Positions 7,716 through 13,139 of a stretch of DNA of 13,139 nucleotides are shown here, in pieces (the stretch's first letter is position 1; the number at the start of each line of letters is the position of its first letter). The notes under the pieces are model-generated. The model ran no database searches. It was not told the origin of the DNA and saw only the letters and a list, made by a program, of their open reading frames with translations. Source of the stretch: JACQKA01 sp964462785 (GTDB lineage Bacteria > Patescibacteriota > Minisyncoccia > Phycocordibacterales > UBA2100); the NCBI GenBank assembly GCA_964462785.1, contig CAYWZA010000027.1, forward strand, positions 1 to 13,139, in the 5' to 3' direction. The position numbers were made by a program, and so were the translations under genes.

Positions 7716-7721
7716 TATTAT
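7713..7721 (+). promoter_or_regulatory. Extended -10 (TGATATTAT) upstream of the substrate-binding protein
   Basis: TG-A-TATTAT is a good extended -10. It overlaps the stop codon of the coiled-coil gene and predicts transcription from near 7728, a leader of about 35 nt before the ATG at 7763. The leader is pyrimidine-rich (TTTCGCTTTTCTTCTTGC) with no Shine-Dalgarno near the start. Confidence 0.5.
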
Positions 7722-7762
7722 AAGGGAACCAATGATACGAGTTTCGCTTTTCTTCTTGCATT

Positions 7763-8899
7763 ATGGAACCACAGCAGCCACAACCGTCGATATCGCCTCC
7801 CCCCTCTCCTCTTGAGGTGCAGCTTCCGGAACAAAAAAGTGCGTCTCTCTTCACTCTGCTGTCTGCGGGCGGTGCTCTCGTGTTCGTGATCAGTGCGAGT
7901 ATTGCCTGGTATTGGTTCGAAGCGTCTTCGCCAAAGATGTCTGATATGCCGGTCGCAAAGATTGAAGCGCAAAAAGTGGTCATCGGCTATACGCCTTGGC
8001 CGGGCTACATTGCTTTTTTTGTTGCGCGCGATAAAGGATATTTCGCCGATGAGGGGCTTGATGTGGAGCTGAAAAATTATCCGAGTTTGGCACAAACCGC
8101 TGTGGACTATAAGGCGGGGCTCATTCAGGGCGTGATGAATCTCGGTCTTGATACAATTCATCAAGCAGAGACGGGGCTCGATCACAAGGCTGTTCTCCTT
8201 ATAGACGACAGCAAAGGCTCTGACGGCATCATTGCAGGTCCTGGTATAAAAGACTTCGCGGGCATCAAAGGGAAAAAAGTTGCATACGAATTCGGCACAC
8301 TGGAAGAATTTTTTCTCCGCTACGCCCTAGAGGAGCATGGGCTGTCTCTGAGCGATATCCAGTCGGTCAATCACTATCCCGAAGCGGCAGCCGATGCGCT
8401 CATAAAGAAAGAAGTGGATGTCGCGGTAACCTACGAGCCCTTCATGTCGAGGGCTATGTTTGCGGCAGGCGGCAGCAAGATCTATTCTTCTGCGCAAGCG
8501 CCGGGTCTCATCACCGACATTCTCACATTCCGCACCGACTTTATAGTGCAAAACCCGAATACGATAGCAGCTATGATACGCGCATATTTCAAAGCAATTG
8601 ATTTCATTAAATTCAATCCCGCGGAAGCGCATCGCATATTGGCAGAAGCGTACGGCATTTCGACGGACGATGTCGTGGCACAGTTGGATGGCGTAAAGGT
8701 ATCGGATCAGGACAGAAATCGTGCAGCTTTTTCGCCGACGAGCGCGCAATCGCTCTATGTCAATTTGCAGAGTATCGCACAATTTGTGCAAGCGGTGGGT
8801 AAGGAGGAAAAACCATTTGATACGGCGACGCTCATTGAGCCGGCATTTGTGAATACATATTTGGGGGTCGGACTCGAATCTTCGGATAGAGTGCACTGA
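7763..8899 (+). CDS. Membrane-anchored NMT1/SsuA-type substrate-binding protein (378 aa)
   Basis: Residues 1-22 are Pro/Gln-rich and presumably cytoplasmic. A hydrophobic anchor lies at about 28-51 in place of the usual cleaved or lipobox signal. Residues about 70-375 follow the NMT1/THI5-like (nitrate, taurine, sulfonate or pyrimidine precursor) binding fold: VVIGYTPWPGYIAFFVARDKGYF, then GLDVELKNYPS, KGSDGIIAG, IKGKKVAYEFGT and DVAVTYEPFMSRA. These match the family's GY-x-P-W-x-G-Y opening and the EP hinge-region motif. No permease or ATPase gene lies anywhere in the window, so uptake through a local ABC system is not supported. Its position directly before a Cache-type kinase suggests it presents ligand to a sensor, which is inference. 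The substrate cannot be assigned from sequence. Confidence 0.88.
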   Translation: MEPQQPQPSISPPPSPLEVQLPEQKSASLFTLLSAGGALVFVISASIAWYWFEASSPKMSDMPVAKIEAQKVVIGYTPWPGYIAFFVARDKGYFADEGLDVELKNYPSLAQTAVDYKAGLIQGVMNLGLDTIHQAETGLDHKAVLLIDDSKGSDGIIAGPGIKDFAGIKGKKVAYEFGTLEEFFLRYALEEHGLSLSDIQSVNHYPEAAADALIKKEVDVAVTYEPFMSRAMFAAGGSKIYSSAQAPGLITDILTFRTDFIVQNPNTIAAMIRAYFKAIDFIKFNPAEAHRILAEAYGISTDDVVAQLDGVKVSDQDRNRAAFSPTSAQSLYVNLQSIAQFVQAVGKEEKPFDTATLIEPAFVNTYLGVGLESSDRVH

Positions 8900-8928
8900 A
8901 CAACCCCCCTCGCCTTGCTTTTATCAAG

Positions 8929-8952
8929 TACAATGACTTCAGGCACTATACT
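8929..8952 (+). promoter_or_regulatory. -10-like TACAAT and TATACT before the histidine kinase
   Basis: TACAAT (8929-8934) would start transcription near 8941, a 12-nt leader. TATACT (8947-8952) directly touches the ATG at 8953 and could only drive a transcript starting inside the gene. The first is therefore the better candidate. No Shine-Dalgarno and no convincing -35 are visible. The second hexamer lies in the loop of a perfect inverted repeat. Confidence 0.35.
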
Positions 8953-8963
8953 ATGCCTGAAGT
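8936..8963 (+). promoter_or_regulatory. Perfect 10-bp inverted repeat spanning the kinase start codon
   Basis: ACTTCAGGCA (8936-8945) is the exact reverse complement of TGCCTGAAGT (8954-8963); the eight bases between are CTATACTA. The A of the ATG (8953) is the last loop base, and the rest of the start codon lies in the right arm. As DNA it is a dyad placed over the start and a -10-like hexamer, typical of an operator. As RNA, a transcript starting upstream of 8936 would fold into a 10-bp stem that hides the start codon, whereas one starting near 8941 would keep only about half the stem. The repeat is certain; its function is inferred. Confidence 0.6.
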
Positions 8964-11310
8964 AACTCATCCAAAAAAGAATAAACACTTTCGAAGTCTC
9001 ACGGTCACCGTGACCTTGGCTTTTTTGGTATTAAGCATTCTCGTGTTGTTCATATCAGGTGGGATGCATCTCTTCTCGAGTTTTAAAACACAGCAGCAAA
9101 TCATTCAGCATCAGCAAAAGATGCTAACTAAAGATGCCGCTGAAACAGTGAGCGTCTTTGTAACGGAAAAATTTGAGATTCTTAATCAGGCTGCTGATCT
9201 TAACAATCTTGCAGAGTCTCCCGACAGAAGGATGTTGGTCATGAATAAATTACTAGGACGCAATCCCGCGTATCGCCAACTCTTTTTGGTAAGTGCTACA
9301 GGGACGGAATTGCAACGAGCTTCACGTTTCTCGGGCTCGGTGATGGATCCTCTTGAAATCTTCAAAATCCCCCTACTTGCCGATACTCTTGCAGGAAAAA
9401 ACTATATAAGCCCAGTTTACATCGATCCAGAGACAAGCGCGCCGCTGATACTTTTAGCAGTACCGACAAAAAATATTCTTCGCGAGTCTAAGGGCGCCTT
9501 CGTGGCCGAAGTGAATCTCAAATTCATGTGGGATCTGGTCAGCTCTATACAGGTCGGACAAGAAGGTCAGGTGTATGTTGTAGACAAGCAGGGAAACTTG
9601 CTGGCATTTAGCGACATCAGTCGTGTGTTAGCACGCGAGAATGTTTCGTTACTAACTGAAGTCGCTGAGTTTAAAGAAGGTGCAGATGAAACCGATGTGC
9701 ACGTCGCTGTGACGGGCATACAAGGCACTCAGGTTCTTTCGAGTTATGAGGAGCTTGGTGTTCCAGACTGGGCTGTCGTGCTCGAGCTGCCTGTCTCTGA
9801 GGCGTATGCGCCTGTCTGGGAACAGCTGCTATACTCGCTTCTCATTCTGGTTTTCAGTAGCGCTCTGGCGGTCACAACCGGAATATTTCTTGCACGCAGA
9901 ATAACCAAAGGGATCATAATTCTCAATGAGGCCGCGGAGGAAATAAGCAAGGGCAATTTAGATGTGCGGGTGGCAATACCATCCAACAACGAAGTCGGAA
10001 ACTTGGCGGACGCCTTTAATACCATGGTTGCCACACTTCAGGAACTTTATACGGGGATGGACAAAAAAGTGAAAGAGCAAACCGCCGCGCTTTCGGAACA
10101 AGTGGCAGAAGGTGAAAAATCAAGATTGGCTATTTTAAATCTCCTCGAAGATATTGAGAAAGAAAAGGAAAAGGTCGAAAGGGTAGTGGTTGAGCGCACC
10201 AAAGAGTTGCACAACGAAAAAGCGCGTCTCATAGCATCGATCAACAGTCTTTCCTTTGGATTTATTATCGCAGATAAGGATGACAACATTCTTCTTCAGA
10301 ACAGTGCGCTCATGCGTATTTTGGAGCTCGACAAGAAACCATTCTCCATACATGACATTGCGGGCGCATTTCAGATTGTTCAGGATGCAAAGGGTGTTGT
10401 GCAATTTGATCCCGTCGCTTCATGCAGGAAATGCATGATCGACAGAGAGATTCTGGAAATTAAAGAAGCACGACACAAAAACAGGTTCTTGCGTATATTC
10501 TGTATTCCCATTTCTCCCGAAACCACTGCGGGTGTAAAAGCGGATGTTATCGGCTATGTGTTTCTTGTTGAGGATATTACCGAAGCGAAAATCGCCGAGC
10601 GAAGTCGCGACGAATTCTTTGCAGTAGCTTCACATGAGTTGCGAACGCCCCTTACCGCTATTCGTGGCAATGCCGACATGATTCTGCAGATGTATGCGGA
10701 GAAGATTATCGACAAGGACATGAAAGAGATGCTGGTCGATATTAATACCTCAAGTATTCGGCTTATTGATATTGTAAACGACTTTCTTGAAGTCTCGCGT
10801 ATTGAGCAGGGCAAATTCGAGATACACAAAGAAGTTTTCGACGTGTCTGAAACCATCGAAAAGGTACATCGCGATATGAAAGACATGATTGCACACAAAG
10901 GAATCTACTTTACCTACATTACGCCGCCTCAACCGCTCCCCAAAGTCTATTCCGACAAAAATCGTGTTGAACAGATTCTTATGAACCTGGTGGGCAACGC
11001 AGAGAAATTCACCAAACAGGGAGGCATTACAGTCGAGGTTGAACCGCTTCCCGGTTTTTTGAAAATTCGCGTGGCGGATACTGGTGTCGGTATCTCGCAG
11101 GAGAATCAAGACCTCCTATTTAGGAAATTCCAGCAGGCTGGCGAGCAGATGCTTGCGCGTGATATTACACAAGGGACGGGTCTCGGTCTCTATATATCAA
11201 AAATGATTGTCAGCAGCCTAGGCGGCAGTATTGGTATTGAGCATAGTGAATTGGGTAATGGAAGTATATTCGCCTTTACTGTCCCGATTGCACCACCCGA
11301 TACTTCGTGA
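8953..11310 (+). CDS. Cache-HAMP-PAS hybrid-architecture sensor histidine kinase (785 aa)
   Basis: Domains in order: membrane helix at about 16-40; extracytoplasmic dCache-like sensor at about 45-280 (FLVSATGTEL, PVYIDPETSAPLILLAVP, GQVYVVDKQGNLLAFSD); second helix at about 283-304; HAMP at about 305-360 (NEVGNLADAFNTMVATL); coiled coil at about 362-425; PAS at about 426-545 (GFIIADKDDNILLQNSA) containing a CRKC motif at 491-494; HisKA with the phosphorylated His561 in FFAVASHELRTPLTAIRG; and HATPase with N box at 678-682, DTGVGI at 709-714, the F box at about 721-728 and GTGLGL at 741-746. All catalytic motifs are intact, so it should autophosphorylate. There is no fused receiver. The likely phosphate acceptors are the two receivers immediately downstream. 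Its coiled coil could pair with the 106-residue helix protein. Confidence 0.95.
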   Translation: MPEVTHPKKNKHFRSLTVTVTLAFLVLSILVLFISGGMHLFSSFKTQQQIIQHQQKMLTKDAAETVSVFVTEKFEILNQAADLNNLAESPDRRMLVMNKLLGRNPAYRQLFLVSATGTELQRASRFSGSVMDPLEIFKIPLLADTLAGKNYISPVYIDPETSAPLILLAVPTKNILRESKGAFVAEVNLKFMWDLVSSIQVGQEGQVYVVDKQGNLLAFSDISRVLARENVSLLTEVAEFKEGADETDVHVAVTGIQGTQVLSSYEELGVPDWAVVLELPVSEAYAPVWEQLLYSLLILVFSSALAVTTGIFLARRITKGIIILNEAAEEISKGNLDVRVAIPSNNEVGNLADAFNTMVATLQELYTGMDKKVKEQTAALSEQVAEGEKSRLAILNLLEDIEKEKEKVERVVVERTKELHNEKARLIASINSLSFGFIIADKDDNILLQNSALMRILELDKKPFSIHDIAGAFQIVQDAKGVVQFDPVASCRKCMIDREILEIKEARHKNRFLRIFCIPISPETTAGVKADVIGYVFLVEDITEAKIAERSRDEFFAVASHELRTPLTAIRGNADMILQMYAEKIIDKDMKEMLVDINTSSIRLIDIVNDFLEVSRIEQGKFEIHKEVFDVSETIEKVHRDMKDMIAHKGIYFTYITPPQPLPKVYSDKNRVEQILMNLVGNAEKFTKQGGITVEVEPLPGFLKIRVADTGVGISQENQDLLFRKFQQAGEQMLARDITQGTGLGLYISKMIVSSLGGSIGIEHSELGNGSIFAFTVPIAPPDTS

Positions 11311-11367
11311 AATAATATACAGATCCCTGCTAAGTGCAGCACACGAAACTGATTTTTATCCGCACAG

Positions 11368-11379
11368 TATACCTATAAG
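11368..11379 (+). promoter_or_regulatory. Tandem -10-like TATACC/TATAAG before the first receiver gene
   Basis: TATACC (11368-11373) and TATAAG (11374-11379) are adjacent, with the ATG at 11385. The first predicts transcription from near 11380, a five-base leader; the second would start at the ATG itself. No Shine-Dalgarno is present in the 74-base gap after the kinase. This gap also has a weak 4-bp hairpin (CTGC-TAAGT-GCAG) without an adjacent T-run, so no terminator is called. Confidence 0.4.
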
Positions 11380-11384
11380 CCACA

Positions 11385-11771
11385 ATGAGTAAGAAAGTTT
11401 TTATTGTCGAGGATGACGAATACATGGCTCGAGTATTTGAGCGCGTTTTTCGACTTGCGGGTTATGAGGTGACTATTGCTACCAATGGAGAGGATGCACT
11501 GCAACAGTTGAGTAAGATTGATCCGCCTCCCCCAGTCGTACTACTCGATATTGTAATGCCGAAAATGAGCGGGAGGGATGTCTTGCGAAATATCAAAACA
11601 AATCCGCGCTACGTAAAGACGGTGGTAGCCATCCTAACGAATTCGATTCGCACCGAAAACAAGCAAGAATTCATTGATATGGGAGCGGATTTGTATATGG
11701 TAAAGATTGACCATACGCCGAGCGAGGTGCTCAAAAAGATAGAGGATCTGGTGCAGGCGCACGATGTTTAG
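11385..11771 (+). CDS. Receiver-only response regulator (CheY-like, 128 aa)
   Basis: A complete receiver domain fills the protein. The acidic pocket is E9-D10-D11 (IVEDDEYM), the phospho-acceptor is D55 in LLDIVMPKMSG, the switch threonine is T85 in AILTNS, the aromatic is Y104 and the conserved lysine is K107 (YMVK). No DNA-binding, enzymatic or other output domain follows, so it would act by protein contact or as a phosphate shuttle or sink. It sits 74 bases after the kinase on the same strand, which makes that kinase its likely donor. Its first helix, MARVFERVFRLAGYEV, closely parallels that of the next receiver (MGRMYERAFRLGGHEL), suggesting an ancestral duplication. Confidence 0.95.
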   Translation: MSKKVFIVEDDEYMARVFERVFRLAGYEVTIATNGEDALQQLSKIDPPPPVVLLDIVMPKMSGRDVLRNIKTNPRYVKTVVAILTNSIRTENKQEFIDMGADLYMVKIDHTPSEVLKKIEDLVQAHDV

Positions 11772-11783
11772 TCGCAGAAAGTA

Positions 11784-11792
11784 TGCTATATT
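11784..11792 (+). promoter_or_regulatory. Extended -10 (TGCTATATT) before the second receiver gene
   Basis: TG-C-TATATT is a strong extended -10 in the 30-base gap between the receivers. The hexamer ends nine bases before the ATG at 11802, predicting transcription from about 11799 and a leader of only two or three bases. No Shine-Dalgarno is present. The second receiver can therefore be made independently of the first. Confidence 0.5.
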
Positions 11793-11801
11793 TTTAACAT
11801 T

Positions 11802-12326
11802 ATGGTAAAGCTATTCATTGCAGAAGATGATCCGCTCATGGGGCGGATGTACGAGCGTGCTTTTCGTCTGGGTGGGCATGAGCTGGTGATGGCGTTTGAT
11901 GGCGAAGCGGCACTTACTGAGCTACAGAAAATGGATCCAAAGCCTGCGCTTATCATGTTGGACGTCATGATGCCCAAATTGAGCGGTTTCGATGTGTTGC
12001 GCAAGATTAAAGAGGACGCGAATCTTAAGGGTATACCCGTAATTTTGCTTACCAATCTTGCCGGGCAGCAGGATGCAGAAAAGGGGCTGGAGCTCGGCGC
12101 CGTTTTGTACTTAGTGAAAAGCCAGTACAATCCCAAGCAAGTCGTTGAGAAAGTCGAGGAAATCATCAAAGCGTCGACGCGTGGCGAGGGCATCCCCGAA
12201 GTAAAAGTTGCTGTCAAAGACGCAGTGCCACCTGCTGCCGTACCGGCACCGGAAACATCGGCGCCACCTGCCCCAGCACCTGTACCGTCACCCACGCCAC
12301 CGGCACCTCCCACGACACAAGCATAG
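11802..12326 (+). CDS. Receiver with Pro/Ala-rich C-terminal tail (174 aa)
   Basis: Residues 1-125 are a full receiver: E8-D9-D10 (IAEDDPLM), phospho-acceptor D54 in IMLDVMMPKLSGFDVL, T84 in ILLTNL, Y103 and K106 (LYLVK). Residues about 126-174 form a low-complexity tail rich in proline and alanine (PPAAVPAPETSAPPAPAPVP, then PSPTPPAPPTTQA) with no folded output domain. Such tails often act as flexible tethers or bind partner domains, so this regulator may dock on a protein target; no target is evident here. It follows the other receiver by 30 bases with its own -10-like element. Family membership is certain; the tail's role is inference. Confidence 0.94.
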   Translation: MVKLFIAEDDPLMGRMYERAFRLGGHELVMAFDGEAALTELQKMDPKPALIMLDVMMPKLSGFDVLRKIKEDANLKGIPVILLTNLAGQQDAEKGLELGAVLYLVKSQYNPKQVVEKVEEIIKASTRGEGIPEVKVAVKDAVPPAAVPAPETSAPPAPAPVPSPTPPAPPTTQA

Positions 12327-12607
12327 AAGAACCAGTCCTGCCCGCGCATTTCAATCAATCGCAGTTTGGGATTTTGAGGATATCGCACTGATACACATCA
12401 ATATCTAATCCATATCCGGTAACGAGGGCGAAGGTCGCAAGTACCGCACTCACGATCGTATATAAAACCTACCCCTCTCACTACTGGCAAGAGCGTTACA
12501 AGACCGCAAAAGCTTACTAGTGCAATGAGGTCGGGTTACGAGGACCCGCTCGTAGATCGTGGTTAGCTCCAACTGGCGAAGCAATGAGATGAAAAATTCC
12601 GCGCGCA
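12327..12607. other. Convergent intergenic region
   Basis: These ~280 bases separate the + strand signalling genes from the - strand VOC gene. They contain a hairpin at 12527-12551 (CGGGT, seven-base loop, ACCCG, extended by GAG/CTC past a two-base bulge) without a T-run on either strand, a repeated GCAATGAG (12522-12529 and 12581-12588), and a 32-codon - strand open frame at 12355-12453. No tRNA fold, rRNA segment or convincing terminator was found. Either 3' end could terminate here by a mechanism I cannot see. Confidence 0.5.
12355..12453 (-). CDS. Possible small protein (32 aa), GTG start; weak candidate
   Basis: Read on the - strand from a GTG at 12453, the frame gives a hydrophobic stretch (SAVLATFALVTGYG) followed by DIDVYQCDILKIPNCD and a TGA, with two cysteines. 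A TATATA hexamer lies about six bases before the GTG, a placement similar to the -10-like elements of the other genes. The frame is closed upstream by a TAG. Nothing else supports it, and such short frames arise easily by chance. I recognise no family. Confidence 0.15.
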   Translation of the reverse strand: MSAVLATFALVTGYGLDIDVYQCDILKIPNCD

Positions 12608-13078
12608 TCAATCGGCTTGAGCGAGGAGGTCGTCGATATCGAGCGGTTCAGTGACTATCTCAACCATTACGTCATTCGAAACTTTCCATTCGCTTTTCGG
12701 GCGGTCTGCGTATATCTCAACGCCGTTGTCGTCAGGGTCTCGCAAATAGATTGCTTCAGAGACGCCGTGGTCGGACGCCCCCTCCAGGGGGTATTTCGCG
12801 TCTGCGAGTCGCTTTAGCGTATTTGCGAGCGACTTCCTGTCTGGGTAGAGAAAGGCGACGTGATACATGCCCGTGTGCCCGCGCGGTGCGGGTTTCGCAT
12901 CTTGCCCATTCCACACATTGAGACCGATATGGTGGTGGTAGCCGCCGGACGATAGAAAGACAGCTGAAGTGCCGTACCGCGCCGTGATCCTGAAACCAAG
13001 TAAGTCGCGATAGAAAGCGACGGCACGGTTTAGGTCGGCAACGGTCAGGTGAATGTGTCCGACGATGGGATGCGACAT
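12608..13078 (-). CDS. VOC superfamily protein, CatE-like (glyoxalase/extradiol dioxygenase fold), 156 aa
   Basis: Two paired beta-alpha-beta-beta-beta modules are visible: residues 6-57 (VGHIHLTVADLNRAVAFYRD, then YHHHIGLNVW) and about 70-125 (GMYHVAFLYPDRKSLA, then AIYLRDPDDNGVEIYAD). The usual metal ligands are present at H8, one of H48-H50, H73 and E121, so a metal-dependent enzyme is expected. The pattern fits COG2514 (CatE-type catechol 2,3-dioxygenase family), but substrate cannot be told from sequence, and glyoxalase or thiol-transferase roles are possible. The start at 13078 is preceded by GGGGGAGGG with GGAGG 12 bases away, a true Shine-Dalgarno. Together with the opposite strand and an unrelated function, this suggests a separate and perhaps acquired gene. 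An upstream in-frame ATG is excluded by a TGA. Confidence 0.92.
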   Translation of the reverse strand: MSHPIVGHIHLTVADLNRAVAFYRDLLGFRITARYGTSAVFLSSGGYHHHIGLNVWNGQDAKPAPRGHTGMYHVAFLYPDRKSLANTLKRLADAKYPLEGASDHGVSEAIYLRDPDDNGVEIYADRPKSEWKVSNDVMVEIVTEPLDIDDLLAQAD

Positions 13079-13085
13079 ATGCTCA

Positions 13086-13137
13086 GTGACCCTCCCCCAT
13101 ATTTTTGAACACCAACCTTGTACATTACCAGCCTAGT
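13086..13137 (-). repeat. Right copy of 52-bp terminal inverted repeat
   Basis: This is the exact reverse complement of 1-52. Here the repeat fits its surroundings: on the - strand its inner end carries the GGGGGAGGG ribosome-binding site of the VOC gene. Two extra bases (GT, 13138-13139) follow the match at the outer edge. The right copy is therefore the better candidate for the original location, with the left copy derived. Confidence 0.95.
13090..13098 (-). promoter_or_regulatory. Shine-Dalgarno of the VOC gene, inside the inverted repeat
   Basis: On the - strand the bases read GGGGGAGGG, with GGAGG 12 bases before the ATG at 13078. This is the only strong Shine-Dalgarno in the window. 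The spacing is slightly long but workable. Because it lies inside the terminal repeat, an identical purine stretch sits at 40-48 on the + strand, where it precedes no credible gene start. Confidence 0.6.
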
Positions 13138-13139
13138 GT

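Noticed and set aside
8327..8896. 189-codon open frame on the - strand
   Set aside because: Antisense to the substrate-binding protein, Arg/Cys/His-rich shadow composition.
11327..11360. Hairpin CTGC/GCAG followed later by TTTTT as a terminator of the kinase gene
   Set aside because: Four base pairs and a separation of over 10 bases from the T-run are too weak.
11786..12388. 200-codon open frame on the - strand
   Set aside because: Antisense to the second receiver; its Gly/Ala/Thr runs merely mirror the Pro/Ala tail codons.
12527..12551. Hairpin in the convergent gap as a terminator or tRNA arm
   Set aside because: No T-run follows on either strand, and no acceptor, D or anticodon arms can be arranged around it.

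Overview
The window looks like a piece of a Candidate Phyla Radiation (Patescibacteria, Parcubacteria-like) genome or a complete short contig from one. This is inferred from the gene style: short intergenic gaps, standard stop codons (TAA, TAG and TGA all used), a huge secreted Ig-repeat protein, a TlpA-like protein without cysteines, and almost no Shine-Dalgarno sequences on the main strand. The lineage call is moderate and rests on no marker gene.

Layout. Positions 1-52 are the exact reverse complement of 13086-13137, so the window is bounded by a perfect 52-bp inverted repeat. Just inside the left copy is the 3' tail of a class A beta-lactamase-like serine hydrolase (to 181). From 233 to 12326 nine genes lie on the + strand: a 1278-residue secreted Ig-like repeat protein; a membrane-anchored, cysteine-free TlpA/thioredoxin-fold protein; a polytopic membrane protein with a dCache-type sensor and no output domain; a FIST-domain protein; a 106-residue coiled-coil protein overlapping it by one base; a membrane-anchored NMT1/SsuA-type substrate-binding protein; a 785-residue Cache-HAMP-PAS histidine kinase; and two receiver-only response regulators, the second with a Pro/Ala-rich tail. 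A gap of about 280 bases (12327-12607) follows, and a VOC (glyoxalase/catechol dioxygenase-like) gene lies on the - strand at the right edge.

How it may work together. From 4671 to 12326 almost every gene encodes a signal-transduction part: two extracytoplasmic Cache sensors, one ligand-binding protein with no transporter genes beside it, one FIST sensor, one signalling coiled coil, one kinase and two receivers. No DNA-binding, cyclase or chemotaxis output is present. This suggests a sensory array whose modules, usually fused in other bacteria, are encoded as separate proteins, with output through protein-protein contacts. That is inference. The membership of one pathway is supported only by adjacency and strand.

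Expression. TATA-rich -10-like hexamers, three of them with an upstream TGn extension, sit directly before most starts on the + strand, giving leaders predicted to be zero to about 35 nt, and no clear Shine-Dalgarno sequence precedes those starts. The VOC gene differs in having a strong GGAGG. The kinase start codon lies at the edge of the loop of a perfect 10-bp inverted repeat. No rRNA, tRNA, CRISPR array, transposase or convincing intrinsic terminator was found.
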